Shown here: positions 34,360-42,875 of the stretch, in pieces
Position numbering within the stretch: the first letter of the stretch is position 1
How the letters are laid out: each line of letters begins with the position of its first letter
Translations under genes and position numbers: made by a program
NCBI RefSeq assembly: GCF_003331055.1
Contig: NZ_PUQD01000034.1
Coordinates: 1-53,405, forward strand
Reading direction: 5' to 3'
Length of the DNA: 53,405 nucleotides
Source of the DNA: Pseudomonas sp. AFG_SD02_1510_Pfu_092
Lineage (GTDB): Bacteria; Pseudomonadota; Gammaproteobacteria; Pseudomonadales; Pseudomonadaceae
The notes under the pieces: generated by a model
Databases searched by the model: none
What the model was told of the DNA's origin: nothing
Seen by the model: the letters and a program-made list of their open reading frames with translations, nothing else

Positions 34360-34534
34360 GCTTGCGCGGTACCTGTGGGAGCGGCCGTGGCCGCGAACAC
34401 CGGCGCAGCCGGTGCCATGCACCGCGCCGCCTGCTTCGCGGGCGTGCCCGCTCCCACAGGGAACGATGCAGCCCGGGCTTGCGCGGTACCTGTGGGAGCC
34501 GGCTTGCCGGCGATTGGGCCGCAAAGCGGCCCCC
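34360..34534. repeat. Composite REP cluster (three different REP types)
   Basis: Within ~175 bp there are CCTGTGGGAGCGGCCGTGGCCGCG, an ACCGGCGCAGCCGGT hairpin, TTCGCGGGCGTGCCCGCTCCCACAGG, then CCTGTGGGAGCCGGCTTGCCGGCG and GGGCCGCAAAGCGGCCC. The phrase GCTTGCGCGGTACCTGTGGG occurs twice (around 34361 and 34478). The 34262-34538 gap holds nothing else. Confidence 0.8.
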
Positions 34535-34538
34535 AGCC

Positions 34539-34745
34539 TCACCCCCGCTCGCGCGCACGCCGCGCCGTCACCGTTTCCCCGCCAACCCCCCAGTTATCGG
34601 TCGGCACTTCTTCGATCACCACGAAGGTGCTGGCCGGCGGTTTGCCCAGCACCTGCTGCAACATGCGGGTCGTCTGTTCGATCAGCTGGCGCTTGTGTTC
34701 AGCGCTCACCCCTTCATCGGTCACCCGAATATGGACATACGGCAT
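34539..34745 (-). CDS. 4-oxalocrotonate tautomerase-family protein
   Basis: A 68-residue protein beginning MPYVHIRVTDEG; after Met removal Pro1 is the catalytic base of this family. The typical helix RQLIEQTTRMLQQVLGKPPASTFVVIEEVP follows. It lies 18 bp downstream of the SDR gene and is probably co-expressed with it; a keto-enol tautomerisation step is plausible. Confidence 0.88.
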   Translation of the reverse strand: MPYVHIRVTDEGVSAEHKRQLIEQTTRMLQQVLGKPPASTFVVIEEVPTDNWGVGGETVTARRARERG

Positions 34746-34763
34746 GCTTGTCTGCTCCTCTGT

Positions 34764-35504
34764 TCAATGCCAGGTGCCGGCGGTGCTACCGCCATCCACC
34801 GGCAAAATGACGCCGCTGACGAAGCGCGAGTCGGCCAGGTACAGCACCGCGTCCACCACATCCTGCGGCGAGCCGGTACGACCACTGGGTGACAGCGCGC
34901 CCAGCCCTTGCACATTGCCGCCATGCAGCGGCGTATCGATGATCCCCGGCGCCACGGCATTCACCTGCACGCCGCTGGCGGCCAGTTCCAGCGCCAGGCC
35001 TTTCACGGCCTGGTTCAGGCCGCCCTTGACCAGCACCGGCAACAGCGCCGGTACGCGCGTGTCCGGTTGCAGGGCGATGGAGGCCGTGATGGCGATGATC
35101 TGCCCGTGGCCTTGGCTGGCCATGATCCGCGCCGCTTGCTGGGCCGGGTAGAAGAAACCCTTGAGGTTGGTGCCGACCAGGGCGTCGACATCGGCTTCGC
35201 TGTACTCGGCAAAGGGTTTGGCGATGAAGATGCCGGCGTTGTTGATCAACAGGTCGACACCCCCGAAGGTGTGTACTGCGCTGGCGAACAGGCGCTGCGC
35301 GGTGGCCGCTTCGGCGATGTCACCCGCCACGCCGATGAAGCGCGAAGGCTTGCCGAGGCGGGCCGCGGCTTGTTCCAGGCGGGCCTGGCTGCGGGCATTG
35401 CCGACGACGTTGTCGCCGCGTTCGAGAAAGGCCTCGGCCAGGGCGAACCCCAAGCCGCTGGAGGCTCCGGTGATGATGACGGTGCGTGGCGTGTTCATGT
35501 GCAT
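34764..35504 (-). CDS. Short-chain dehydrogenase/reductase lacking catalytic Tyr
   Basis: A 246-residue Rossmann-fold SDR with cofactor motif TGASSGLG, DLLINNAG and the structural VNAVAPGIIDTPLHGG. The expected YxxxK reads PVLVK (in VPALLPVLVKGGLN), so the catalytic Tyr is replaced by Pro while Lys and the upstream Ser (ITASIAL) remain. The codons read cleanly and give no sign of a frameshift. Normal oxidoreductase chemistry is therefore doubtful. The start MHMNTPR at 35504 follows TGGAGA. It is divergent from a LysR regulator and upstream of the tautomerase. Confidence 0.85.
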   Translation of the reverse strand: MHMNTPRTVIITGASSGLGFALAEAFLERGDNVVGNARSQARLEQAAARLGKPSRFIGVAGDIAEAATAQRLFASAVHTFGGVDLLINNAGIFIAKPFAEYSEADVDALVGTNLKGFFYPAQQAARIMASQGHGQIIAITASIALQPDTRVPALLPVLVKGGLNQAVKGLALELAASGVQVNAVAPGIIDTPLHGGNVQGLGALSPSGRTGSPQDVVDAVLYLADSRFVSGVILPVDGGSTAGTWH

Positions 35505-35564
35505 GGTCTCCAGTGAAATGAGCCTTGGGCTCGGTGTGGAACCACTGTAAGTTGCAACCAGCAC

Positions 35565-35592
35565 TTGAAAAATGCGCCGTACGGCATTTCAA
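35565..35592. promoter_or_regulatory. Imperfect palindrome, candidate LysR operator
   Basis: TTGAAAAATGC ... GCATTTCAA lie as an inverted repeat around GCCGTACG, between the divergent SDR and LysR genes and about 60 bp upstream of the SDR start. AATGC/GCATT arms with an AT-flanked centre suit a LysR site. Confidence 0.45.
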
Positions 35593-35622
35593 TCGATCCA
35601 TCATGTAATCAATCGAGCAGCC

Positions 35623-36543
35623 ATGACCCGCCATTTCGATGACCTGCAACTGGGTAGCCTGGAGCTGTTCTGCCTGGCTGCCGACAGCGGCAGTTTCACG
35701 GCTGCAGCCACGCAGGCCGGGGTCACCCCGGCGGCGGTCAGCCGCAGCGTGGCGCGCCTGGAAGAGCGCCTGGGGGTGCGCCTGTTCGTGCGCACCACCC
35801 GGCAGATGCGCCTGTCCGCGGCCGGCCAGGCTTATTACCAGCAATGCCGGCAGGCGCTGGGGCAACTGGTCGAGGCCGAACGCCAGGTCACCGGCGGGCA
35901 GCTCGAGCCGAGCGGCCGCCTGCGCATCAGTGCGCCTACGCCCTATGCCCACCACCGCCTGTTGCCGCTGCTGCCGCGCTTTCGCCAGCGTTACCCGAAG
36001 GTGCAGGTGGATGTGCATGTCAGCAACCGCAACGTCGATTTCGCCGAAGAACCGTTCGACCTGGCCATTCGCGGTCGCGAGCCGGCCGATTCACGGTTGG
36101 TGGCGCGCCGCCTGGAAGACGCCGAACTGGTCGTGGTGGCCACGCCGGGCTACCTGGCCCGTGCCGGTACGCCCCAGACACCGCACGATTTGCTGCAGCA
36201 CGAGTGCATCCAGTTCGAACTGCCCAGCAGTGGCCGCCGCCCGCCGTGGAGCTTTCACCAGGGTGGCCGCCTGGTGGAGATTGAAACCCAGGGCGGGCTC
36301 ACCTGCCTAGGCGACTTCCTCGCCACCGCCACGTTGGTGCGCCACGGCGGCGGGCTGATGCAGGCCTACCGCTTTACCGTGCAGGACGCGCTGGCCAACG
36401 GCGAACTGGTGGAAGTGCTTGGTGAATTTGCCGGCACCTCGCGGCCGTTCATGCTGATCTACCCGCAGGCCCGACACATGCCGCTGCGGGTGCGGGCGTT
36501 CATCGATTTCCTGTTTGCACAAACCGGCGCGCGATTGGGCTGA
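35623..36543 (+). CDS. LysR-family regulator
   Basis: A 306-residue regulator. Its HTH reads LELFCLAADSGSFTAAATQAGVTPAAVSRSVARLEERLGVRLFVRTTR, followed by an effector domain with LRISAPTPYAHHRLLPLLPRF and FDLAIRGREPADSRLVARRL, typical of the subgroup that controls adjacent oxidoreductases. The start MTRHFDD at 35623 follows GAGCAG. It is divergent from the SDR-tautomerase pair, its probable target. Confidence 0.88.
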   Translation: MTRHFDDLQLGSLELFCLAADSGSFTAAATQAGVTPAAVSRSVARLEERLGVRLFVRTTRQMRLSAAGQAYYQQCRQALGQLVEAERQVTGGQLEPSGRLRISAPTPYAHHRLLPLLPRFRQRYPKVQVDVHVSNRNVDFAEEPFDLAIRGREPADSRLVARRLEDAELVVVATPGYLARAGTPQTPHDLLQHECIQFELPSSGRRPPWSFHQGGRLVEIETQGGLTCLGDFLATATLVRHGGGLMQAYRFTVQDALANGELVEVLGEFAGTSRPFMLIYPQARHMPLRVRAFIDFLFAQTGARLG

Positions 36544-36631
36544 AGCGGTGCGGGCATTGGCCAACTATGCTTCTGGCTGCGTCGAGCCGCATGTGCCTCG
36601 ACGACCCTTATGGTTTCCAGGAGAACGCTCC

Positions 36632-36904
36632 ATGAAATCCACGAAATGCATCCCCCTGCTGGTGATTGCCTCGGTGCTCAGTTTTGCCGCACACGCAGAC
36701 CCTGCGAGCAACTGTGCGGCCAAGATCAAGGAACTTGAGGATTTCGACAAGGCGAGTGGCCAGGCAATGCATGGCGGCATGGCCCATGACTTCAAAGTCC
36801 ACCTGCAAAACGCCAAGGAGGCTCAGAGCAAAGGTGACATGACTCAGTGCCAGGCCTCGGCGGACCTGGCCAAGACTATCTATAACAAGGCACGTAGCCG
36901 GTAA
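36632..36904 (+). CDS. Small periplasmic protein of unknown function
   Basis: A 90-residue protein with a signal peptide (MKSTKCIPLLVIASVLSFAAHA) and a mature part of ~68 residues. The mature part has two Cys (SNCAAKI and TQCQAS), which could form a disulfide, and is otherwise helical with Lys/Asp/Gln. CAGGAG precedes the ATG. I do not recognise a named family, but the codon use and RBS support a real gene. Confidence 0.75.
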   Translation: MKSTKCIPLLVIASVLSFAAHADPASNCAAKIKELEDFDKASGQAMHGGMAHDFKVHLQNAKEAQSKGDMTQCQASADLAKTIYNKARSR

Positions 36905-36909
36905 GTCTG

Positions 36910-37006
36910 CACTGGCCTCTTCGCGGGCTTGCCCGCTGCCACAGGTTTTGCGCAGCCGGTGCAATACCTGTGGGGGCGGGCAAGCCCGCGAAGAGGCCGG
37001 TACAGG
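36910..37006. repeat. REP inverted pair
   Basis: Opposed units with core GCGGGCTTGCCCGC, with one arm CCGCTGCCACAGG slightly mutated, between the small periplasmic gene and the SH3-domain gene. Confidence 0.88.
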
Positions 37007-37016
37007 GAAGCACCAT

Positions 37017-37667
37017 TCAGAACCAGCGGTCGTTCTTCTTCCGCCCACGGGTCAGCGACGGCAGGATCAGCCCCGCCAGCAAGCCCGCGCCGGCAATGCT
37101 GCCGCCATACACCATGTAGCGCATCATTACCTGCTTGTTCTCGTCACCCAGGCGCGCCTGGGTATCGCGCAGGGTCGACTGGCTCTGGTCGAGCTGTTCG
37201 TTCAGCGCCTGGTTGCGCGCTTGCAGTTCGTCGATCAGCTGCTTGCGTGAGTCGAGGGTTTCCTGCATGCCTTGCACGCGCTGCTTCCAGCTGTCGTCGA
37301 TGGTCTTCAACTGCCCGGTCAGCTCCGCGACCTGGGTATCGAGCTGCGGCAGGCGCTCGCTCTGGCCCGGCACTGTCTGCAGATCGCTGCTGAGAATCCA
37401 CACCACATCACCGTTCTGCCCGCGCACCTGGCTGTAGTTGCCTTGGCTGCCGATCAAGCTCAGCTTCTGCCCGGACTTGAGCGTACCGACGATGCGGTGG
37501 CCATCGGTCGGGCCACTGCGCACGTAAGTGCTCAGGCTGTCGCTGACCCAGCGGGCATCGCTGGCTGGCTCTTCGGCATGCACCGGGGCGGCAAGGGCCA
37601 CCAGGGTGGCGATCAGGCCGCCACGCAGGGCAGTGAGGGCGGAAGCAGTCGGGCGGGAATCGGGCAT
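37017..37667 (-). CDS. SH3-domain membrane protein (TIGR04211/YgiM-like)
   Basis: A 216-residue envelope protein. It has a signal peptide ending near PVHAEE, a bacterial SH3 domain (STYVRSGPTDGHRIVGTLKSG ... GDVVWILSSDL), a long coiled coil (~110-180; LDTQVAELTGQLKTIDDSW, LDQSQSTLRDTQARL) and a C-terminal transmembrane helix followed by the basic tail RGRKKNDRWF. The architecture is that of TIGR04211, and the cell-wall role is only inferred. The start MPDSRPTA at 37667 is used; the frame continues upstream without signal features. Confidence 0.85.
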   Translation of the reverse strand: MPDSRPTASALTALRGGLIATLVALAAPVHAEEPASDARWVSDSLSTYVRSGPTDGHRIVGTLKSGQKLSLIGSQGNYSQVRGQNGDVVWILSSDLQTVPGQSERLPQLDTQVAELTGQLKTIDDSWKQRVQGMQETLDSRKQLIDELQARNQALNEQLDQSQSTLRDTQARLGDENKQVMMRYMVYGGSIAGAGLLAGLILPSLTRGRKKNDRWF

Positions 37668-37894
37668 GTTGGGTCTTCGCTGAAACAGGACAAAATTAGG
37701 CCCGGTGACTGGGCCGATGAACCGGTCGGTGAGTTGACCGTCAGCCAAAGACCGCATTTTTGTCAGCTGGTTCATCACCTGATATCGGAAATGTCTGCAG
37801 GATGTTGCAGAAACGGGTCGCGACCGGGTGGCCGTCGCTGCCTGGCGAGGCGGGCTAAACTCCAATGTCGAGGTCTTTTTTCTGGAGCAGAATC

Positions 37895-38377
37895 ATGACT
37901 GCCAAGAACACCATCTGCCTCTGGTACGACAGCGCTGCCGAAGAGGCGGCGAACTTCTACGCCAGCGTCTTTCCCGACAGCAGGGTGATTGCAGTGCACA
38001 AGGCGCCGGCGGATTACCCCTCGGGCAAGCAGGGCGATGTGCTTACCGTCGAGTTCAGCGTCATGGGCATTCCCTGCGTGGGCCTCAATGGCGGCAAGGC
38101 GTTCAGCCACTGCGAGGCATTTTCGTTCCAGGTCAGCACCGAGGACCAGGCCGAGACCGACCGCTTATGGCAGGCGATAATCGGCAATGGTGGCCAGGCC
38201 AGTGTCTGCGGCTGGTGCAAGGACAAGTGGGGCATATCCTGGCAGATTACTCCGCGTATCCTCATCGAAGCCCTCGGCGACCCCGACCGGGCGGCGGCCA
38301 GGCGCGCATTCGAGGCGATGATGCAGATGGGCAAGATCGATGTGGCCAGGATCGAGGCGGCGTTGAAGGGTAACTGA
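37895..38377 (+). CDS. VOC-family protein (PhnB-like)
   Basis: A 160-residue glyoxalase/VOC-fold protein of the '3-demethylubiquinone-9 3-methyltransferase' domain type. It shows CLWYDSAAEEAANFYASVFPDS, GDVLTVEFSVMGIPCVGLNGG, AFSFQVSTEDQAETDRLW and the conserved CGWCKDKWGISWQITP near the C-terminus. The start at 37895 has TGGAGCAG upstream. The domain name is historical; the catalytic function is unknown. Confidence 0.87.
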   Translation: MTAKNTICLWYDSAAEEAANFYASVFPDSRVIAVHKAPADYPSGKQGDVLTVEFSVMGIPCVGLNGGKAFSHCEAFSFQVSTEDQAETDRLWQAIIGNGGQASVCGWCKDKWGISWQITPRILIEALGDPDRAAARRAFEAMMQMGKIDVARIEAALKGN

Positions 38378-38431
38378 GGCGTTGCCCGAACGCGTGGCTG
38401 CCAAGGATGACTTTGTATGAAATCACCCAGC

Positions 38432-38520
38432 CCCTGTGGGAGCGGCTTCAGCCGCGAAGAATCCAGCGCGGTGCATGGCACCGGCTACGCCGGTGTTCGC
38501 GGCTGAAGCCGCTCCCACAA
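38432..38520. repeat. REP inverted pair (GCGGCTTCAGCCGC type)
   Basis: Opposed TGTGGGAGCGGCTTCAGCCG units flank a small ACCGGCTACGCCGGT hairpin. It is the same sub-type as at 33394-33483. Confidence 0.88.
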
Positions 38521-38556
38521 GCTCCCTGCTGATTCAATGAGGTATGTGCAAATTCA

Positions 38557-38581
38557 TGAGAGCGAGCGTGGCTCGCTCTCA
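38557..38581. terminator. Hairpin between VOC and BCCT genes
   Basis: TGAGAGCGAGC-GTG(G)-GCTCGCTCTCA is an 11-bp perfect stem with a 3-nt loop, 12 bp beyond the BCCT stop codon. It lacks a long T-run on either strand, so termination is probable but not certain. Confidence 0.5.
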
Positions 38582-38592
38582 CTGTGCGGATG

Positions 38593-40341
38593 TCAGGCTT
38601 GCGAAACTTCACCCGACGCCGCCTCGGCCTTGGCCGACGTCTTCTTCTCCTGCACCACGATGTAGAACTCCTCGCCATGCTTTACCGCGCCATACAGCAC
38701 GGCCTTTTCGATCAGTTCGTTACCACGCAGGTGGCGCAGCATCATCGGGTCCTTGCGCAGGTCGCGGTACAGCGCCAGGCACAGCAGCACCATCACCACC
38801 ACGAACGGCAGGGCGACCACGATCGTCAGGTTCTGCAGGCCGGTCAGCGCCTCACCGGGCGCGCTCGGGTCGCCGATCGCCAGCATGATGGCCGCCACCG
38901 TACCGGTCAGCGCACCCCAGAAAATCACCGTGCGCCGTGATGGCGTGGTAGTGCCGTGCTCCGACAGCGTGCCCATCACCAAGGAGGCCGCGTCGGCCCC
39001 GGAAACGAAGAAGATGCCCACCAGTATCATCACCAGCACCGAAGTGGCCGAGGCCAGCGGGTAGCTGTCCAGCAACTGGTACAGCGCGTGATTGCTGTTG
39101 ACCGCACCGTTGACCAGCTGGAAGGTCCCTTCGCGCAGGGCATCGATCCCCGCGCCGCCAAAGATGGTGAACCACACCAGGCTGACCAGGCTCGGTACCA
39201 GCAGCACCCCGGTGACGAACTGGCGGATGGTGCGGCCGCGGCTGATGCGGGCGATGAACATGCCCACGAACGGCGTCCAGGAAATCCACCAGGCCCAGTA
39301 GAACACGGTCCAGCCGGCCAGCCAGCTGTTCATCTGCTCGCCACCGCTGGCGTTGGTGCGGGCCATCATTTCCGGCAGCATCTTGATGTAGATGCCGATC
39401 GAGGTCGGCAGCAGGTTGAGCATCAGCAGGGTCGGGCCGACCATGAACACGAACAGCGCCAGCACCAGCGCCAGCACCATGTTGGTGTTGGACAGCCACT
39501 GGATGCCCTTGCCGATGCCGGACACCGCCGAGGTGACGAAGGCGACCGTCAGCAGGGTGATGATCGAGATGTAGAACAGCTTGCCGGGGCTTTCGATCCA
39601 GCCGTTGTATTCCAGGCCGCCGGCGATCTGCAGGGCACCCAGGCCCAGGGACGCCGCCGAGCCGAACAGCGTGGCGAAGATCGCCATCATGTCGATCAGG
39701 CGGCCCAGCGGGCCATTGGCGTGCTTGCCGATCAGCGGCCGGAAAGCGGCGGAAATCAGCTGCGAGCGGCCGCGGCGGAAGGTGCCGTAGGCAATCACCA
39801 GGCCGACGATGGCGTACATGGCCCAGGGGTGCAAGGTCCAGTGGAACAGGGTGGTGGCCATGGCCACCTGCATCGCTTCACTGGACTGCGCGGTGGTCGA
39901 GCCCGGCGGCGGCGACACATAGTGCGACAGCGGTTCGGCGACGCCGAAGAACATCAGGCCGATGCCCATGCCGGCGCTGAACATCATCGCCACCCACGAC
40001 ACCGTGCGGAACTCCGGCTGCTCGCCATCGCGCCCCAGCGGTACCCGGCCGTAGCGGCTGGCGGCGAGCCAGAGGACGAACACCACGAACAGCGTCGAGG
40101 TCAGCACGAAGAACCAGCCGAAGTTGAGAATGACCCAGGATTGTGCGCCGGACGCGCTGCTGGCGAGGCTGGCCTGGTTGATGAAGCCCCAGAGTACGAA
40201 AGCGATGGCCAGGAGGCTGGTAAAGCCAAAGACGATCCAGTCGAGCTTGCCCTCGAAACGCCGGTCCTGGCGCGCTTCGGCGGTTTTCGAGGGGTCCGTC
40301 ACGCCAAGATCGAGCGTTTCGGTGATGTGTTCCTTTGCCAT
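38593..40341 (-). CDS. BCCT-family betaine/choline/carnitine transporter
   Basis: A 582-residue membrane transporter with 12 predicted helices. Family motifs are MFSAGMGIGLMFFGVAEPLSHY (GMGIG motif), FHWTLHPWAMYAIVG, VFYWAWWISWTPFVGMFIARISRGRTIR and FFVSGADAASLVMG. The first ~30 residues are a hydrophilic N-tail (MAKEHITETLDLG) and the C-tail is Lys/Ala-rich. It probably imports quaternary ammonium compounds, Na+ or H+ coupled, for osmoprotection or as carbon and nitrogen source. The N-terminal start at 40341 is preferred; the open frame continues upstream without sense. Confidence 0.92.
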   Translation of the reverse strand: MAKEHITETLDLGVTDPSKTAEARQDRRFEGKLDWIVFGFTSLLAIAFVLWGFINQASLASSASGAQSWVILNFGWFFVLTSTLFVVFVLWLAASRYGRVPLGRDGEQPEFRTVSWVAMMFSAGMGIGLMFFGVAEPLSHYVSPPPGSTTAQSSEAMQVAMATTLFHWTLHPWAMYAIVGLVIAYGTFRRGRSQLISAAFRPLIGKHANGPLGRLIDMMAIFATLFGSAASLGLGALQIAGGLEYNGWIESPGKLFYISIITLLTVAFVTSAVSGIGKGIQWLSNTNMVLALVLALFVFMVGPTLLMLNLLPTSIGIYIKMLPEMMARTNASGGEQMNSWLAGWTVFYWAWWISWTPFVGMFIARISRGRTIRQFVTGVLLVPSLVSLVWFTIFGGAGIDALREGTFQLVNGAVNSNHALYQLLDSYPLASATSVLVMILVGIFFVSGADAASLVMGTLSEHGTTTPSRRTVIFWGALTGTVAAIMLAIGDPSAPGEALTGLQNLTIVVALPFVVVMVLLCLALYRDLRKDPMMLRHLRGNELIEKAVLYGAVKHGEEFYIVVQEKKTSAKAEAASGEVSQA

Positions 40342-40655
40342 GTAAGATGAGGCCCCTTTGTGGTTTACCTGCGCTGCAGGCTTGTAGTTGTGTGGGCTAC
40401 CGAGTTCGATGACGGCTTCGGCGGGTTGAGTGCTGGCGCGATTATCCTGCGCGCGAAATGCCGGCTCCTGTCCCGATAGCGCCCTGGGGCGTCCCTTGCG
40501 CGACCTGCCAAATACTTTTAGTTCCGGGGGCGATGGCCCTTTCTGCCTCGCGTTCTGGTACCCTGATGGGCATCCACCGGGCCTGCACATCCGAGCACCG
40601 TAGACGCGTTGCTGCTTGTGGGCCTGGCCGTCCCAGGAAACGGAGATTCGTCAAC
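40342..40655. other. Divergent promoter region, no gene seen
   Basis: This 314-bp gap lies between the BCCT start and the next small gene. Open frames crossing it have poor codon character. It contains no REP and I found no strong dyad. Confidence 0.5.
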
Positions 40656-40973
40656 ATGGCCACTGACCGTGTGAGCCTGATTCATTTCGATAAACTGAGC
40701 ATGAGCCCTGCCGCTGCCGACCGGTTCCAGAACGCCCTCGACGCGCTGGAAGCGCTCAAGCTGCAGGACCGTTACGTGTACCTCATCGCTCCTTATCTGG
40801 GTGATATCGCAGACGCCTCCGACGCCGAGCAACTTGCCACGGCCCGCGAGCAGGGCTTGCGTGTGGTCGACGAATTGCTGGCTGCCCACTCGGTGAGCAA
40901 GGCCAAGGCCGAGGAAGTGCGCCAGGTGTTCCACGCTGCTGCCGAGCGTGCACAGGCAGAAATGCCCGGCTGA
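40656..40973 (+). CDS. Small conserved-type hypothetical protein
   Basis: A 105-residue soluble acidic protein, mostly helical (AADRFQNALDALEALKLQDRYVYLIAPYL, AREQGLRVVDELLAAHSVSKAKAEEVRQVFHAAAERAQ). GGAAACGGAG precedes the ATG. I do not recognise a named domain. It is followed 8 bp later by the DUF1289 gene, so the two probably form an operon. Confidence 0.75.
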   Translation: MATDRVSLIHFDKLSMSPAAADRFQNALDALEALKLQDRYVYLIAPYLGDIADASDAEQLATAREQGLRVVDELLAAHSVSKAKAEEVRQVFHAAAERAQAEMPG

Positions 40974-40981
40974 GTGGCGGC

Positions 40982-41182
40982 ATGGCCAAAGACATCGACA
41001 ACCCTTGCGTCTCGCTGTGCCAGCTCAATAGCGAACTGTGCGTGAGCTGCGGCCGCACCCGTGATGAAATCCGCAAATGGCGGGGCATGAAGCGCCCCGA
41101 GAAGATGGCTACCGTGCAACGGGCGGCAACCCGCATGAAGGCTATCGCCAAGAAGGCGGCCAAGCGGCAGAATGCCGACTGA
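40982..41182 (+). CDS. DUF1289-family Cys-rich small protein
   Basis: A 66-residue protein with the DUF1289 pattern NPCVSLCQLNSELCVSCGRT followed by RDEIRKWRGMKRPEKM. The four cysteines (CxxxC ... CxxC) suggest metal or Fe-S binding. The tail is very basic (AIAKKAAKRQ). Function is unknown. Confidence 0.87.
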   Translation: MAKDIDNPCVSLCQLNSELCVSCGRTRDEIRKWRGMKRPEKMATVQRAATRMKAIAKKAAKRQNAD

Positions 41183-41231
41183 GCCTGCGTGACTGCACGC
41201 GGTCCTTCCTGATTGTCTGACGAGCCTTGAA

Positions 41232-41867
41232 ATGGATTCTCACTCGCTGTTCGCATTCACCCTGGTCGCTGCCATTGCGATCGCCAGCCCCGGTCCCGCC
41301 ACCCTGATGGCCATCAACAACAGCCTGGCCCATGGCCAGCGCAGCGCGATCTGGTCGTCGCTGGGCAATGGCTCTGGCCTGTTCTGCCTCTCGGCCGCCG
41401 CCATGCTCGGGCTGGGCGCGCTGCTGGCCAGTTCCGAAATGTTGTTCAATGCGGTGAAGATCCTCGGTGCGGGCTACCTGTTCTACCTGGGCGTGCGGCA
41501 ATTGCTGAAGAAAAGCCCGATGCTGGCGCCGGGGGCTGTGGACGGTGTGGCGCGACCGACGCCGCTTAAACTGTACAAGTCGGCCTTCTTCACCGCAGTG
41601 ACCAACCCCAAGGCGACCATGTTCTTCACCGCGCTGTTCCCGCAGTTCATCGACCAGGGTGCGGCGTTGCTGCCGCAATTCCTGATCCTGACCGGGATAT
41701 TCGTCAGCTTGTCACTGGTCTCGCTGAGCCTGTATGCCGCGCTGGCGGCGCGGGCAAAGGGTGTGCTGACGCGGCCGGCGCTGTCGCGCTGGGTCAGCCG
41801 CGTGGTGGGCACGACCTTTATCGGCTTTGGTGCGGCGATCCTGGCGATGCGTCGGCAGGGGGCTTGA
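41232..41867 (+). CDS. LysE/RhtB-family exporter
   Basis: A 211-residue protein with six hydrophobic segments and the motif AIASPGPATLMAINNSLAHGQ (SPGP in place of TPGP), GYLFYLGVRQLLKKSP and the mid-protein TNPKATMFFTALFPQF. It starts 49 bp after the DUF1289 stop on the same strand. The exported amino acid is unknown. Confidence 0.88.
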   Translation: MDSHSLFAFTLVAAIAIASPGPATLMAINNSLAHGQRSAIWSSLGNGSGLFCLSAAAMLGLGALLASSEMLFNAVKILGAGYLFYLGVRQLLKKSPMLAPGAVDGVARPTPLKLYKSAFFTAVTNPKATMFFTALFPQFIDQGAALLPQFLILTGIFVSLSLVSLSLYAALAARAKGVLTRPALSRWVSRVVGTTFIGFGAAILAMRRQGA

Positions 41868-42036
41868 GGCCCGGTCGCCGAACCGGTGTACGTCGTGTTG
41901 CCGAGGGCTGGCCGATGAAAGGCCAGCCCGATGGCCGCGCATGGTCCAGACTGTCTACAGCATGTACGAACGGATGCTGCAGTCGACCACAGGAGGTGGC
42001 AGCCTTTGGCCACCGCTTCGGGTCTGCGGAGGTTAC

Positions 42037-42846
42037 ATGGGCCGAGGGTCGTCGATGATCGAGCGTTGCTTTCGCCACGCCTTGCGGCTGCTGGCGTGCC
42101 TGTTGCTGCTGCCGCTGGCGGCGCTGGCGCACGGCGAGTGTCGCCGGCTGACCGCCACCGGCAACCCGGAATACCCCCCTTACCTGTGGCGCGACCCGCA
42201 AAACCCCCAGCAACTGATCGGCGCCAATGCCGACCTGCTCAAATACCTGGGCAAGCAACTGGGGCTGGAAATAGAAGTGGTCTACGGCGGGCCATGGTCG
42301 CGCGCCCAGGAAGAAGTGCGCACCGGCCGCATCGACCTGATGGCCGGGTATTTCCTGACCACGGATCGCCAGCAACAGATGGACTTCATCGTCCCGCCGT
42401 TCCTGCATACCCCCAGCGTGGTCTGGGTGCGCCAGGACAATGCCTTCGCCTACCGGCAATGGGCCGATCTCAAGGGTCGCAAGGGTGGCACGCTGGTCAA
42501 TAACAGCCACGGCCAGCAGTTCGACGACTACGCCAAGGCCAATCTCACCCTCGAGGCCGTGCCCGGTGCCAGGCAGGCGTTCGAGAAACTGGTGCACAAG
42601 CGCAGCGACTACCTGGTGTACGAGCAGTACCCGGGCATGGCCCTGGCGCGCACTTTGGGCATTGCCGACACGCTCCAGGTGCTGCAGCCGCCGATCTCCA
42701 GCGAAGGGCTGTACCTGGCGCTGTCGCATGACTCGCCGTGCAACCAGCCGCAGCTGCGCGAGGCGCTGGCACGCGAGATGAAGAAGATCGCCGCCGGGGA
42801 GCTGCCGGAACAGCTGGTGCTGCAGAGCCTGGAGCGCTGGCAGTAA
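42037..42846 (+). CDS. Orphan extracellular solute-binding protein, family 3
   Basis: A 269-residue periplasmic protein. The signal peptide is LRLLACLLLLPLAALAHGE. The mature part has PEYPPYLWRDP, LLKYLGKQLGLEIEVVYGGPWSRAQEEVRTGRIDLMAGYFLTTDRQQQMDFIVPPF, the pattern of SBP_bac_3 amino-acid binders. The ATG at 42037 (CGGAGG just upstream) is preferred to 42055. No permease or ATPase gene is nearby, so it either serves a distant transporter or acts as a sensor ligand protein. Confidence 0.83.
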   Translation: MGRGSSMIERCFRHALRLLACLLLLPLAALAHGECRRLTATGNPEYPPYLWRDPQNPQQLIGANADLLKYLGKQLGLEIEVVYGGPWSRAQEEVRTGRIDLMAGYFLTTDRQQQMDFIVPPFLHTPSVVWVRQDNAFAYRQWADLKGRKGGTLVNNSHGQQFDDYAKANLTLEAVPGARQAFEKLVHKRSDYLVYEQYPGMALARTLGIADTLQVLQPPISSEGLYLALSHDSPCNQPQLREALAREMKKIAAGELPEQLVLQSLERWQ

Positions 42847-42875
42847 GGCAAAGCATCGCGTCTGCTGGTCGTGCA

